The notes under the pieces are model-generated. The model saw only the letters and a list, made by a program, of their open reading frames with translations. It did not search any database and was not told the DNA's origin. A stretch of 64,000 nucleotides of DNA from Telluribacter roseus (GTDB lineage Bacteria > Bacteroidota > Bacteroidia > Cytophagales > Spirosomataceae): the NCBI RefSeq assembly GCF_017355915.2, contig NZ_JAFEUV020000010.1, forward strand, positions 1 to 64,000, read 5' to 3'. The position numbers and the translations under genes were made by a program. This document shows positions 1 to 7,411 of this stretch, piece by piece (positions within the stretch are counted from its first letter, which is position 1; each line of letters begins with the position of its first letter).

Positions 1-88
1 ACCTCTTCCCATCCCGAACAGAGAAGTTAAGCCCCGCACCGCCGATGATACTGGGTCTTCGCCCGGTAAAGTAGGTAGCCGCCACACC
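1..88 (+). rRNA. rrf: 5S ribosomal RNA, 3' portion (partial)
   Basis: The window opens inside a 5S rRNA gene. The segment CCCATCCCGAACAGAGAAGT at 9-28, followed by TTAAG and the closing GTAGGTAGCCGCC before 84, matches the conserved loop B/C and 3' helix of bacterial 5S rRNA. Roughly the first 30 bases lie outside the window. The exact 3' end is uncertain by a few bases because the pairing partner strand is missing. A strong terminator follows, so this is probably the end of an rRNA operon. Confidence 0.9.
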
Positions 89-100
89 CTATCAAGCTAT

Positions 101-134
101 AAGGAGCCGCAGCACACGCTGCGGCTCCTTTGCT
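101..134 (+). terminator. Rho-independent terminator after 5S rRNA
   Basis: A perfect 13-bp stem (101-113 with 118-130) has the loop ACAC and is followed by a T-containing tail. It lies just past the 5S gene and would end the rRNA operon. Confidence 0.85.
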
Positions 135-245
135 GTTTATACATACCTACTACTACATTTCATTAATAACAGGATGCCTTTCAATAGGAGGGGTACCTGA
201 GCTATATCACAAAGAGTACACATTTCTTCTTGACCTGCTAAGCAA

Positions 246-280
246 GAGCGGTACGGCAACTGCCGTACCGCTCATTTTTT
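246..280 (+). terminator. Orphan Rho-independent terminator
   Basis: A perfect 13-bp G/C-rich stem (246-258 with 261-273) has a two-base apex and is followed by a run of six T (275-280). No reading frame precedes it. It may be a second terminator of the rRNA operon or the end of a small RNA. Confidence 0.8.
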
Positions 281-762
281 AAGGGGGATCCCTTTACTGG
301 TAAATTTTCCGTCCAAAAGACCTATTATAACCATGACATTCTTCTATATGTCGTAAAAATCGTTTTAGAAGCTCATTTTTTTAGGTCTGAAAAATCTGTG
401 GTAATTGATTCATAAGCAATGAGCTATGATAGGAATGGCGAATAATAATGCCTCTGAGAATTTTATAGAACTATACGAGCCGTACCTTATTCGGCTCTGT
501 TCAATTCTTAGGGCCCTATTTTTGGCCTAGTATTATCGGTGGGATGAATGTCCGCTAGAAGCTCTAGGGCAATGATACCTGAGAAGCTACATTTTTCAAT
601 CTAGTAGGTGCTGATTGCTCCACGTGTTTTATACTTTACATAAAGATGTAACTCAAGCCTTTCATATCTCTGCTTTATAAAAACCCTAGAAGTAGTGGCG
701 CAGCACCGCCAGGAAGGAGGGGTAGGGTCAGTACTGGTGCCGGGGATAGATTAGTAATTAAA

Positions 763-795
763 AAAGGAACCTGGCAAGTGACCGGGTTCCTTTAT
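763..795 (+). terminator. Orphan terminator hairpin
   Basis: A 12-bp stem with one G-U pair (763-774 with 782-793) and a 7-base loop starts with A and ends with T, so it could work in either direction. No supported gene adjoins it. Confidence 0.6.
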
Positions 796-1313
796 GTTAC
801 CATTATAACCTCCTCTTGATTTAATGGTAATCACGAAATTCGAGGTAATTTCTGATGTGGATATAGGCTCAAAGGTAGTCCTATTATATTATACAGCACA
901 ATACTGTATTTACAGTATTTTATATAGCACTTATAAATCTATGTGCCATATTGGTAGGTGAGCTTTTAGACGATGTAGTAATTCTATATTACCATTATGA
1001 TTATTATAACGTTCTTATCGCGTTATATGTAGATTTAGAAGTGTACTATTAAATAGGTATAAAGGTTGTAAAATGGTGGGAATGTTAGAAACTATTAGGT
1101 GGTGCCTGCTTCGGTGGACGCAGTACCTGGCTTTTTAATGTACCACTCCACGAGTTGGAAGAAGCGGGAATCCTTGCGATCTGAATGATTTAGGAGTTGA
1201 TCAAGTCTGTCTGCTGAAGGCATTGCAAATCCAGAACTCTGACAAGGAGTTGCGGATAGTTGGTACAGTAGGGAGTAGTAAGAGAAGAAGTAGTTATATA
1301 GCTAAAGAGGAGT

Positions 1314-1348
1314 AACAAACTAGGGGCTGACAAGCCCCTAGTTTGTTT
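1314..1348 (-). terminator. Terminator hairpin downstream of the zinc-finger/umuDC group
   Basis: A perfect 15-bp stem (1314-1328 with 1333-1347) has the loop GACA. It lies 60 bp past the stop of the minus-strand gene at 1408, so it probably ends that transcript. A/T pairs close the base on both sides and it may act in both directions. Confidence 0.7.
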
Positions 1349-1407
1349 GATTATGAAGTAAAAGGCAGACGGGGCCAAAGCCTCACCTCATGTAAGTCCC
1401 GCGTGTA

Positions 1408-1671
1408 TCAGTCAAAGAACTCGCTCAGAAAGGATTTCTTCTTTTTGTGCGGATTTCTTTTGTAGTAATCGTCGCCATATTCCTGGTAGCCATACCGCTT
1501 GTAGTCAGAGTCATAGTTCTCTTTTTTGGAGTAGTGGTCCGCTGACCGCTCAATTATTTTTTCAAGCTCTCCCCGGTCAAGCCATATTCCCCGGCAATTT
1601 GGGCAATAGTCGATCTCAATTCCCTTCTTTTCACTCATCAGAAGAGTTTCATTGCAGGCTGGACATTTCAT
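1408..1671 (-). CDS. Zf-TFIIB-type zinc-ribbon protein
   Basis: This small 87-residue protein has four cysteines in two CxxC pairs (C3/C6 and C23/C26) within the pattern CPAC...YCPNCRGIWLDRGEL. That pattern is the signature of the bacterial Zf-TFIIB family, a zinc-binding domain related to the transcription factor IIB ribbon. The C-terminal half is rich in Tyr, Lys and Asp and probably disordered. Its biochemical role is not known. It lies 77 bp downstream of umuC on the same strand, so it may be co-transcribed with umuDC, although no SOS role for this family is known to me. The family call is secure and the function is open. Confidence 0.8.
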   Translation of the reverse strand: MKCPACNETLLMSEKKGIEIDYCPNCRGIWLDRGELEKIIERSADHYSKKENYDSDYKRYGYQEYGDDYYKRNPHKKKKSFLSEFFD

Positions 1672-1748
1672 CGTTTTATTGATTAGTTCTCTTTAAGGAA
1701 CGGGCAAAAACAGGATTTGTTATACTACGCAGGGAAAGGCTCTGCGTA

Positions 1749-3026
1749 CTAAAAGCGTAAATCGCCTACTTCCAGCAGATCGGTCCACCGTGTCGTGTAG
1801 CAGCGTGATCTCCTTTCCTGCCGGAGGTGCCAGCTTCGGTTGTAGCCCTGCATGGCTACCTTCACCGTATCCCGTCCCATGCGCTGGTTGATCCGGTCCA
1901 GAGCAGCCAGTGCTTTACGATCCAGCTCCCTTTTTCTTTGGTCAAAGGAGAAAAGATCAGCTTGTACCTGATTTTCAGGAACAATGCCTGATACCATGAT
2001 GCCCGCTTTCTTATAGTAATACCCCTTCTTAAAGACTAGTTCCAGCCCCCTCATCGCCACCTGGATCAGCTCCATGGTGGAGTTGGAGGCAACGGGTAGT
2101 TGTATCACTTTGGAGCCGTAGTACTGGGGCTGGTCGGGCCGGTGGCGATTGGTGAAGGTAAAGACGTGTAATAGGTTAGCGGCAGCGTTTTGCTTCCGTA
2201 GCTTTTCGGCGCAGCGTGCCGTGAAGGTTGCTACCGCCTCCTGCAGTATTGAGTATTCCGTCACAGGGTGGCCAAACGACCTACTGGTGCAGATCCCTTT
2301 CTTGGGCTGGGGCTGGTCTTCCAGGTCGTAGCAACACTGCCCGCATAACTCGCGAACCATCCGCTCCCCGACAACGGACATGTGCTTCTTTACCCAGGCT
2401 ACATCTGTCAGGGCAAGGTCCAGAGCCGTGTGAATACCCTGGCTTTCCAGTAGCTTAGTATATTGCCTGCCTATGCCCCACACGTCTTCTACGGCCGTTA
2501 CGGCCAGCGCATGCTCCTGCTTCGCGTCCGTATCAATGCAATAATAGGCCCCCGCTGCTGTCCGTTTCTTGGCGTAGCGGTTCGCTACCTTAGCCAGTGT
2601 TTTGGTCGAAGCGATACCAATGGTAACGGGTATCCCTGTATAGTGGCCTACTATTTTCCGTAAGCGCCTGGCTAACCTTTCTGGATCTGAATAGGGCATA
2701 TTCCGTAGGTCCAGAAAGGCTTCATCTATGCTGTACACCTCCAGGGCCGGTACCAGTTCGTGCAGCGTCTGCATGACGCGGTTACTCATGTCGCCGTACA
2801 GGGCGTAGTTGCTGGACATAACCACTACCTCATTCTTTTCCAGCTCTTTCTGCATCAGAAAAGCAGGAGCGCCCATCTGGATCCCCAACGCCTTCGCCTC
2901 GTTGCTGCGGGCAATCACGCACCCGTCATTATTGCTTAATATAACCACTGGCCGGTTCTCGAGCTTCGGGTCAAACACCCGCTCGCAGCTAACGTAAAAA
3001 TTGTTGCAGTCGACTAAGGCGAACAT
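1749..3026 (-). CDS. umuC: UmuC, Y-family translesion DNA polymerase V subunit
   Basis: The protein has 425 residues, close to E. coli UmuC (422). UmuC joins cleaved UmuD' to form error-prone DNA polymerase V, which copies past lesions during the SOS response. The N-terminal catalytic signature [15 protein letters not shown] supplies D6. The second metal-binding pair is D101-E102 in [10 protein letters not shown]. The motif [18 protein letters not shown] (31-48) is typical of UmuC. The helix-hairpin-helix thumb region ([12 protein letters not shown]) and little-finger domain follow. The start lies 3 bp after the umuD stop, so the two form one operon. No truncation is seen. Confidence 0.96.
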   Translation of the reverse strand: MFALVDCNNFYVSCERVFDPKLENRPVVILSNNDGCVIARSNEAKALGIQMGAPAFLMQKELEKNEVVVMSSNYALYGDMSNRVMQTLHELVPALEVYSIDEAFLDLRNMPYSDPERLARRLRKIVGHYTGIPVTIGIASTKTLAKVANRYAKKRTAAGAYYCIDTDAKQEHALAVTAVEDVWGIGRQYTKLLESQGIHTALDLALTDVAWVKKHMSVVGERMVRELCGQCCYDLEDQPQPKKGICTSRSFGHPVTEYSILQEAVATFTARCAEKLRKQNAAANLLHVFTFTNRHRPDQPQYYGSKVIQLPVASNSTMELIQVAMRGLELVFKKGYYYKKAGIMVSGIVPENQVQADLFSFDQRKRELDRKALAALDRINQRMGRDTVKVAMQGYNRSWHLRQERRSRCYTTRWTDLLEVGDLRF

Positions 3027-3029
3027 AGG

Positions 3030-3464
3030 CTAGTGTTTATGAATGGTATAGGTTACTACGCCCCAGATCTGGACATCCATGTCCTGCTCGATGGGGATTG
3101 GCTGGTAGGCCGGATGCTCCGGCATCAGATAAGTACCTTCGTTTGTAACGGAGAGCCGCTTCACCGTAAACTCCCCGTTCACCACGGCTACCACTACCTT
3201 CCCGTGGCAGGCTGGTCTGGAGCGATCTACTACCAGAATATCCCCCGGATGGATATTGGCTCCCAGCATGCTATTGCCTTGTACACGTACACAAAAGGTG
3301 CTGTGGGGCTTATCTATTAGGTGTTCATTCAGGTCTAGTGACAGTTCTATATAATCGTCTGCCGGACTGGGGAACCCTGCCTGCACCGGAGTCAGATACA
3401 GAGGTAGACGTATCGTTTCCCTGGTAGCGGTTGACTGTGAGATATGGGTGCCATTTTTATCCAT
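3030..3464 (-). CDS. umuD: UmuD, self-cleaving S24-family SOS mutagenesis protein
   Basis: This 144-residue protein belongs to the LexA/UmuD S24 peptidase family. RecA filaments stimulate its self-cleavage to UmuD', which activates polymerase V. The catalytic Ser-Lys pair is S65 (in QGNSM) and K102 (in FTVKRL), the same 37-residue spacing as E. coli Ser60/Lys97. The expected cleavage site is A29-G30, in AGFPSPADDY, aligned with Cys24-Gly25 of E. coli. It has no DNA-binding N-terminal domain, so it is not LexA. It starts the umuDC operon and is probably SOS-induced, but I cannot name a LexA box for this phylum. Confidence 0.95.
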   Translation of the reverse strand: MDKNGTHISQSTATRETIRLPLYLTPVQAGFPSPADDYIELSLDLNEHLIDKPHSTFCVRVQGNSMLGANIHPGDILVVDRSRPACHGKVVVAVVNGEFTVKRLSVTNEGTYLMPEHPAYQPIPIEQDMDVQIWGVVTYTIHKH

Positions 3465-3623
3465 ATGTTACGAATTTTACGCAACTATAACATTTAATCC
3501 GGACAAATTGATTAATAATATTACGCAAATGCCAGATGTAATAGGGATTCCTCTTGATTGTAAGCGGCTTAAAGAGGAAAAATAAATCAAGTAAAGGTGC
3601 TGCATTTCTAGATATATCATCAC

Positions 3624-3878
3624 CTACAACACTTCCTCATGAATTGGTTGACTCCTCCAAGAAGTATAATAATAAAGGCGTTGGAAGGCTGTATATCTTT
3701 CACCCGCTACATCCAAAGGCTTAGCCGTATTATAGGAAACTAATTGGGGAAATTGCTTGCAGAACATAGTAATGTACTCTAGGCTCCTGCTTTCTGAGTG
3801 TTGGGTGTACCTACCGAAGTATCCTAACTGATCAGGGTGGCAATCATGAGGGGTAGGTGAGGCACCTACAGCTTTTGA
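3624..3878 (-). pseudogene. Possible 3' remnant of an unidentified gene
   Basis: An open frame of 84 codons ends in TAG at 3624-3626 and is limited upstream by a TGA at 3879-3881. It has no start codon near its beginning; the only Met is at codon 38. The translation has protein-like composition (for example HPDQLGYFGRY, AGERYTAFQRLYYYTSW). I do not recognise the family. The absence of a start and the surrounding sparse DNA suggest the tail of a decayed gene, but chance is not excluded. Confidence 0.3.
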
Positions 3879-3947
3879 TCAAGCGCAGACGCCACAACCG
3901 TCAATAATTGCTAATTAGCTTCTAAATCCCTGCTACTACCTCAGTCG

Positions 3948-3978
3948 AAGGCTATACCCACTAGGTATAGCCTTTATT
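3948..3978 (+). terminator. Orphan Rho-independent terminator
   Basis: A perfect 11-bp stem (3948-3958 with 3964-3974) has the loop CACTA and is followed by TTATT. The T-rich side is on the plus strand, yet no plus-strand gene precedes it, so its transcript is unknown. Confidence 0.6.
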
Positions 3979-4328
3979 GTGTTGCCTAATGCTAACACAC
4001 CCAATAGGGCCAGGACAAATCTTTTTTTACTCAGCTAGGCAGTGAAGAGTGGGAGAGAAAACCAATCATATACCACCCAACCTGAGGGGACCTTTGCATC
4101 GGCGGACAGTGCGTGAGCGGAGTAAACCCTGTGTGGGCACCGTTGTATTTTGATATTTCTTAGATAAATGGTTGTATGGCAGCGGTTTGTTGTTTTTGAT
4201 AGTTCAACTAGCTAAGCTAATATTTAAAATGTATTGCAACACAGGTGTTTAGTTTACCTGCTAGTTTAATCTGACATTCAAAAGTTTTAACTTGGTAGCT
4301 TAACTTCTAAGTCATCCATCATTCTTTA

Positions 4329-5033
4329 ATGAAAGAGATTCGTAAAGATTTAAGTAGGAGCTATACAGGCGTCCGAATATATTTAGATGATCTAAAGGCA
4401 ATTATAGATGTATTCAAAGAGCGGAATGAAGAATGTAGTATTAGAACTGAAAAATACGTATATGAAGATTTGAATGAATTGAAAGAAAATGAACCGAATA
4501 TTAATATTCTTACAATTCAAAGTAAGGATATATTATCAAGTCAACATATCATCGTTAGCTTTACGGAAAGGTTGGTAGTCGTTACTGTTGGGAATAATGA
4601 CCTAATAGCTAATGGTAGTTTACACAAGATTAATAGTATTATAGCTCCAAGAGTTAAAAGGATAGTAGGATGGCGGATTCTGAAGATAATTTTGATTTTA
4701 CTATTTGTTCTATTCATTACTTACGTTAATGAATTGCTTTTCGATGACATCGATATTACTAAATATATGATCTATGCTCTGAGTTACTATTTGGGTAGCT
4801 TAGCATTTCGAATGCCAAAGAATCAAATAATTCTGATTGAGTCAACTAAGACAACCACCTTCTTCCAAAGAAAGAAAGACGATCTTTGGGTTGGTTTATT
4901 TTCAGGGCTTATAGGAGCATTTTTTGGTGTGGTTGGTACACTGGTTACTCAATCTTTACCTACACAGAAGGCAGAACAGAAGATGGAACAGAAGGCAGAC
5001 TCGACAAAACAAGAAATACCTAAGAAAAAGTAG
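4329..5033 (+). CDS. Hypothetical membrane protein
   Basis: This is a 234-residue protein that I do not recognise. The N-terminal ~115 residues are soluble and rich in Lys, Glu and Asn. Hydrophobic segments lie near 117-134 (ILKIILILLFVLFITYV), 142-158 and 188-208 (VGLFSGLIGAFFGVVGTLV). The C-terminal tail is Gln/Lys-rich. The coding sequence is clearly more A/T-rich than the neighbouring housekeeping genes, with many ATA, TTA and AAT codons, which suggests transfer from elsewhere. It stands alone between sparse DNA and the tRNA operon, a common place for acquired genes. No membrane-defence signature is evident. Confidence 0.6.
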   Translation: MKEIRKDLSRSYTGVRIYLDDLKAIIDVFKERNEECSIRTEKYVYEDLNELKENEPNINILTIQSKDILSSQHIIVSFTERLVVVTVGNNDLIANGSLHKINSIIAPRVKRIVGWRILKIILILLFVLFITYVNELLFDDIDITKYMIYALSYYLGSLAFRMPKNQIILIESTKTTTFFQRKKDDLWVGLFSGLIGAFFGVVGTLVTQSLPTQKAEQKMEQKADSTKQEIPKKK

Positions 5034-5279
5034 GTGTTACCTACCACAAAAGAAGTTAGAGTACTCGCTCTGGACTTTTTTATGCCCTACGGGGGATGGG
5101 TGGTAACCTCCTTATATGAAAAGCCTTTTACGAGTATCAGAAACCCTTTCTAATATGGATTAATCGGTGGCGGAATGGAACCCGCGATCGTTCGCTATTA
5201 TATTCTGCACAGCGGATCGCTCCTGCGGTACGGATGGCGAACAGATTTACTTCGGAAGGTGCAATGAACTTATTAGACA

Positions 5280-5312
5280 TAAAAAAACCGCATTATCTTG
5301 CGAAAATGCGGT
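5280..5312 (-). terminator. Terminator of the tRNA operon
   Basis: On the minus strand the stem ACCGCATT (5305-5312 with 5287-5294) is followed by a run of T, complementary to A5281-5287. It lies 10 bases beyond the tRNA-Leu 3' end. Confidence 0.8.
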
Positions 5313-5321
5313 ACTGACAAG

Positions 5322-5405
5322 TGTCCAGAAGGAGAGTCGAACTCCTACACCCGTAAGGGCACTACCCCCTCAAAGTAGCGTGTCTACCAATTCCACCACC
5401 TGGAC
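5322..5405 (-). tRNA. tRNA-Leu (anticodon GAG)
   Basis: The minus strand folds as a class II tRNA of 84 bases. The 7-bp acceptor is GTCCAGG with TCTGGAC. The D arm contains GGTAGAC. The anticodon stem CTACT/GGTAG encloses the loop TTGAGGG, giving anticodon GAG. A long variable arm (GCCC TTAC GGGT) follows, then the T arm AGGAG-TTCGACT-CTCCT. The CCA end is not encoded. It is the last gene of the tRNA operon. Confidence 0.9.
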
Positions 5406-5410
5406 TTATT

Positions 5411-5499
5411 TGGTGATCCCGCTGGGATTCGAACCGCGCGGCGGCCGCCCAGGACCCATGCATTAAAAATAGGTAATCTACTAATTGAGCTACGGAATC
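5411..5499 (-). pseudogene. Degenerate tRNA-Lys copy with a G/C-only insertion
   Basis: This copy keeps the acceptor stem, encoded CCA, T-loop TTCGAAT and UUU-containing anticodon loop of the two intact tRNA-Lys genes beside it. About 12-13 extra bases, all G or C and including GCGGCCGC, are inserted in the 5' strand of the T arm around 5434-5449. The D arm and the 5' side of the anticodon stem also differ and no longer pair with the 3' side. It is very probably not a working tRNA. Confidence 0.8.
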
Positions 5500-5534
5500 G
5501 TACTACTATGTAAAAAAGGTACTCTTGACTTGTT

Positions 5535-5610
5535 TGGTGATCCCGCTGGGATTCGAACCCAGGACCCATACATTAAAAGTGTATTGCTCTACCAGCTGAG
5601 CTACGGAATC
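5535..5610 (-). tRNA. tRNA-Lys (anticodon UUU), copy 2
   Basis: This is a 76-base gene with CCA encoded. The acceptor is GATTCCG/CGGGATC, the anticodon stem ATACA/TGTAT encloses CTTTTAA (anticodon TTT), and the T arm is CTGGG-TTCGAAT-CCCAG. It appears identical to the copy at 5646-5721. Confidence 0.95.
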
Positions 5611-5645
5611 GTACTACTATGTAAAAAAGGTACTCTTGACTTGTT

Positions 5646-5721
5646 TGGTGATCCCGCTGGGATTCGAACCCAGGACCCATACATTAAAAGTGTATTGCTC
5701 TACCAGCTGAGCTACGGAATC
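5646..5721 (-). tRNA. tRNA-Lys (anticodon UUU), copy 1
   Basis: It has the same sequence as the downstream copy, with CCA encoded. It is the first tRNA behind the operon promoter at 5767-5797. Confidence 0.95.
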
Positions 5722-5766
5722 GTACAATTTGTTGGATTAGCCGTGGCGTTTTCCTTAATTGCGATG

Positions 5767-5797
5767 CAAAAGTAGTCGACATTAAAGTATTATGCAA
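5767..5797 (-). promoter_or_regulatory. Promoter of the tRNA-Lys/Leu operon
   Basis: On the minus strand TTG (5797-5795), a 20-base spacer and TACTTTTG (5774-5767) match the Bacteroidetes -33/-7 promoter TTG-N17-23-TAnnTTTG. The first tRNA begins 45 bp downstream. The element overlaps the start of the divergent gene at 5792. Confidence 0.75.
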
Positions 5798-6526
5798 GCA
5801 TCCCGCAACAAAAAAATGATAATTATGGCTTTGATAGGGGCCCTTTTACTCCATTTTACCCCCATTTTAGCCCAGGAAAATAATCTTAAGGTAGCTGATT
5901 CTCTGTTTACTATAGGGAGGTATTCTGATGCCAAAAATATTTACGAAAATTATTTCCAGAACCACAAAAAATACAATCCGAACCTGCTCCTGAAGCTGGC
6001 TTTCCTGTCGGAGCGGGCCAACGACTACACCCAAAGCCTCTATTACCTGAGTAATCTGGCGCAGCTTGAGCCCACGGTGCCGCTGCTAAAAAAGATGAAT
6101 TCACTGGCCGAGACCCATGGCTTACGGGGGTACGAGTTCAATGACTATAGTTATTTTGTTATATTCTACCGGCGGTACGGAGAGTTTCTCCCGATCCTGC
6201 TGCTTACCCTGGGCGTCTATGTGTTTGTGGTGATGCTGATCAAGATCCGGAACGGGGAGTATATCTACAAAAGACACAAGTGGGCTATGGTCATCTACCT
6301 GGTGGCGCTGCTGGGGCTGCTGAACGCTCCGGCCAATTACAGCACGGGCATCATCAGCAACGGAACCACCTACCTGCGGTCGTACCCTTCGTCGGCGGCG
6401 CCCGTGGTCGAAAGGGTAAGCAAAGGACATAAACTAACCATCATAGGGGCACGTGATAACTGGAACGTGGTATTCTGGGGGGGCGAGTTAGTGTATGTTC
6501 GCAAAAATGATTTGATGGTTATATAA
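5792..6526 (+). CDS. TPR and SH3-like membrane protein
   Basis: This 244-residue protein begins with a signal peptide or anchor (MIIMALIGALLLHFTPILAQ, after a basic start). Helical TPR-like repeats follow at about 30-105 (ADSLFTIGRYSDAKNIYENYF). A central transmembrane segment lies near 130-150 (PILLLTLGVYVFVVMLI), with a second hydrophobic stretch near 165-180. The C-terminal ~65 residues (NGTTYLRSYPSSAAPVVERVSKG...) look like a bacterial SH3 fold, often a cell-wall or peptide-binding module. The order resembles BatE-like proteins, but no Bat genes adjoin it. The specific role is unknown. Confidence 0.65.
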   Translation: MQASRNKKMIIMALIGALLLHFTPILAQENNLKVADSLFTIGRYSDAKNIYENYFQNHKKYNPNLLLKLAFLSERANDYTQSLYYLSNLAQLEPTVPLLKKMNSLAETHGLRGYEFNDYSYFVIFYRRYGEFLPILLLTLGVYVFVVMLIKIRNGEYIYKRHKWAMVIYLVALLGLLNAPANYSTGIISNGTTYLRSYPSSAAPVVERVSKGHKLTIIGARDNWNVVFWGGELVYVRKNDLMVI

Positions 6527-6681
6527 TCTTGAAGCTTAGCAGATTATTAAATAGTTATAGACTACATGAGTACCTGGTCCGGATCTGGTATGATAATTTC
6601 AATAAAACAACTTACCCCTATTTTCGGGTTATAGATGTGTTTTTACGTATATTTCGCCAGCAAATCCATAATTGATAAACT

Positions 6682-7146
6682 ATGAAAAAGTCTATGAAAC
6701 ACTTTACGCTCCTTTTTGTAGCGGTGCTTATGATGGGTGTTATGGCGTCCTGCAAAGACGAAGGACCCCACAATGATCCTATTATCCGATTTACTTCTAC
6801 TCTTAACAGCCAGAATACCCAGCCCCGTGCTACATCCTCGGCACAGGGATCGGCGGTGTTGGAATATAATAAAGAAAACCGTACCCTTACGTATAACATT
6901 ACCTACCAGGGGCTGACGCCAACGGCGGTGGTAATCCACTCAGCAATGCCAGCCTGGGAAAACGGCCCCGCTCAGTTTGTGTTGACTAACGTAGGTACTT
7001 CACCCATCACTGGTTCGGTAACACTGAATCCGGAGCAGGAAAATCTACTGGTGTGGGGGAACATGTACATCAACATTCGTACGGAGCAGAATCCATTCGG
7101 TGAGATCCGCGGACAGATCTTGCTGAACAGAGAAGGAGATATGTAA
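6682..7146 (+). CDS. CHRD-domain lipoprotein
   Basis: This is a 154-residue exported protein. The signal peptide ends in a lipobox-like GVMASC, so Cys23 is probably lipidated. The rest matches the CHRD (chordin-like) domain, with the typical strand pattern: LNSQNTQP near the start, AVLEYNKENRTLTYNITYQGL, VIHSAMPAWENGP, and the ending YINIRTEQNPFGEIRGQIL. CHRD proteins are secreted or surface beta-proteins of mostly unknown function. It stands alone and is followed by a terminator. Confidence 0.85.
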   Translation: MKKSMKHFTLLFVAVLMMGVMASCKDEGPHNDPIIRFTSTLNSQNTQPRATSSAQGSAVLEYNKENRTLTYNITYQGLTPTAVVIHSAMPAWENGPAQFVLTNVGTSPITGSVTLNPEQENLLVWGNMYINIRTEQNPFGEIRGQILLNREGDM

Positions 7147-7172
7147 TAAATCCCTTGTAGGGCTTAGAACAG

Positions 7173-7199
7173 AGGGCAGGTCGGAGGATCTGCCCTTTT
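7173..7199 (+). terminator. Terminator after the CHRD gene
   Basis: The stem AGGGCAG/CTGCCCT (7173-7179 with 7190-7196), with further weak pairs inside, is followed by TTTT. Confidence 0.75.
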
Positions 7200-7411
7200 G
7201 TTGTTTATAACCCTGCTACGAGCCGTTTCTGAGGCTTTCTGCAACCTTTTTAGTCTCCCTGTGGATGCTGACGCATTTATTCTTCTATTTTTGCACCTCC
7301 AAAAGCAGATTTATCGGCCTCAGGTCAACGAAAAAGGATGGATTTGCGTTTTGGTTTTGCCCGGGAGTCCTCCTTTCCTGAGCAGCGTCTTTGTTCATAG
7401 AAAATAGAAGC

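Larger units (their letters stand above)
131..1313. other. Gene-poor region downstream of the rRNA operon
   Basis: I see no convincing protein gene here. The region is A/T-rich and holds two extra hairpin terminators (246-280, 763-793), with a third just past its end (1314-1347). It also holds a 31-codon reading frame (435-530) whose product loosely resembles the start of a sigma factor, and a TAnnTTTG motif at 517-524. Untranslated small RNAs are possible but unproven. Confidence 0.5.
3465..4328. other. Gene-sparse interval between umuD and the 4329 gene
   Basis: The interval holds the umuDC promoter region, in which TTACGCAA occurs twice (3477-3484 and 3521-3528). It also holds an 84-codon open frame on the minus strand (3624-3878, listed separately) and one terminator (3948-3975). 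From 3976 to 4328 I see nothing that I can support. Confidence 0.5.
5500..5721 (-). repeat. 111-bp tandem duplication carrying tRNA-Lys
   Basis: The block ending at 5610 is repeated with a 111-bp period through 5721, including the tRNA and the ~35-bp spacer (GTACTACTATGTAAAAAAGG...). I see no difference between the two units. Because 111 is divisible by 3, the copies create a meaningless repeated reading frame on the opposite strand. Confidence 0.9.

Noticed and set aside
1190-1378. A 62-codon minus-strand frame.
   Set aside because: It contains the terminator hairpin at 1314-1347 and has no protein-like features.
5167-5466. A 99-codon plus-strand frame.
   Set aside because: It runs antisense through the tRNA-Leu gene and terminator; the translation only reflects tRNA sequence.
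5485-5775. A plus-strand reading frame with two identical 37-residue repeats.
   Set aside because: It is the antisense of the tandem tRNA-Lys genes; the repeat arises from the 111-bp duplication.
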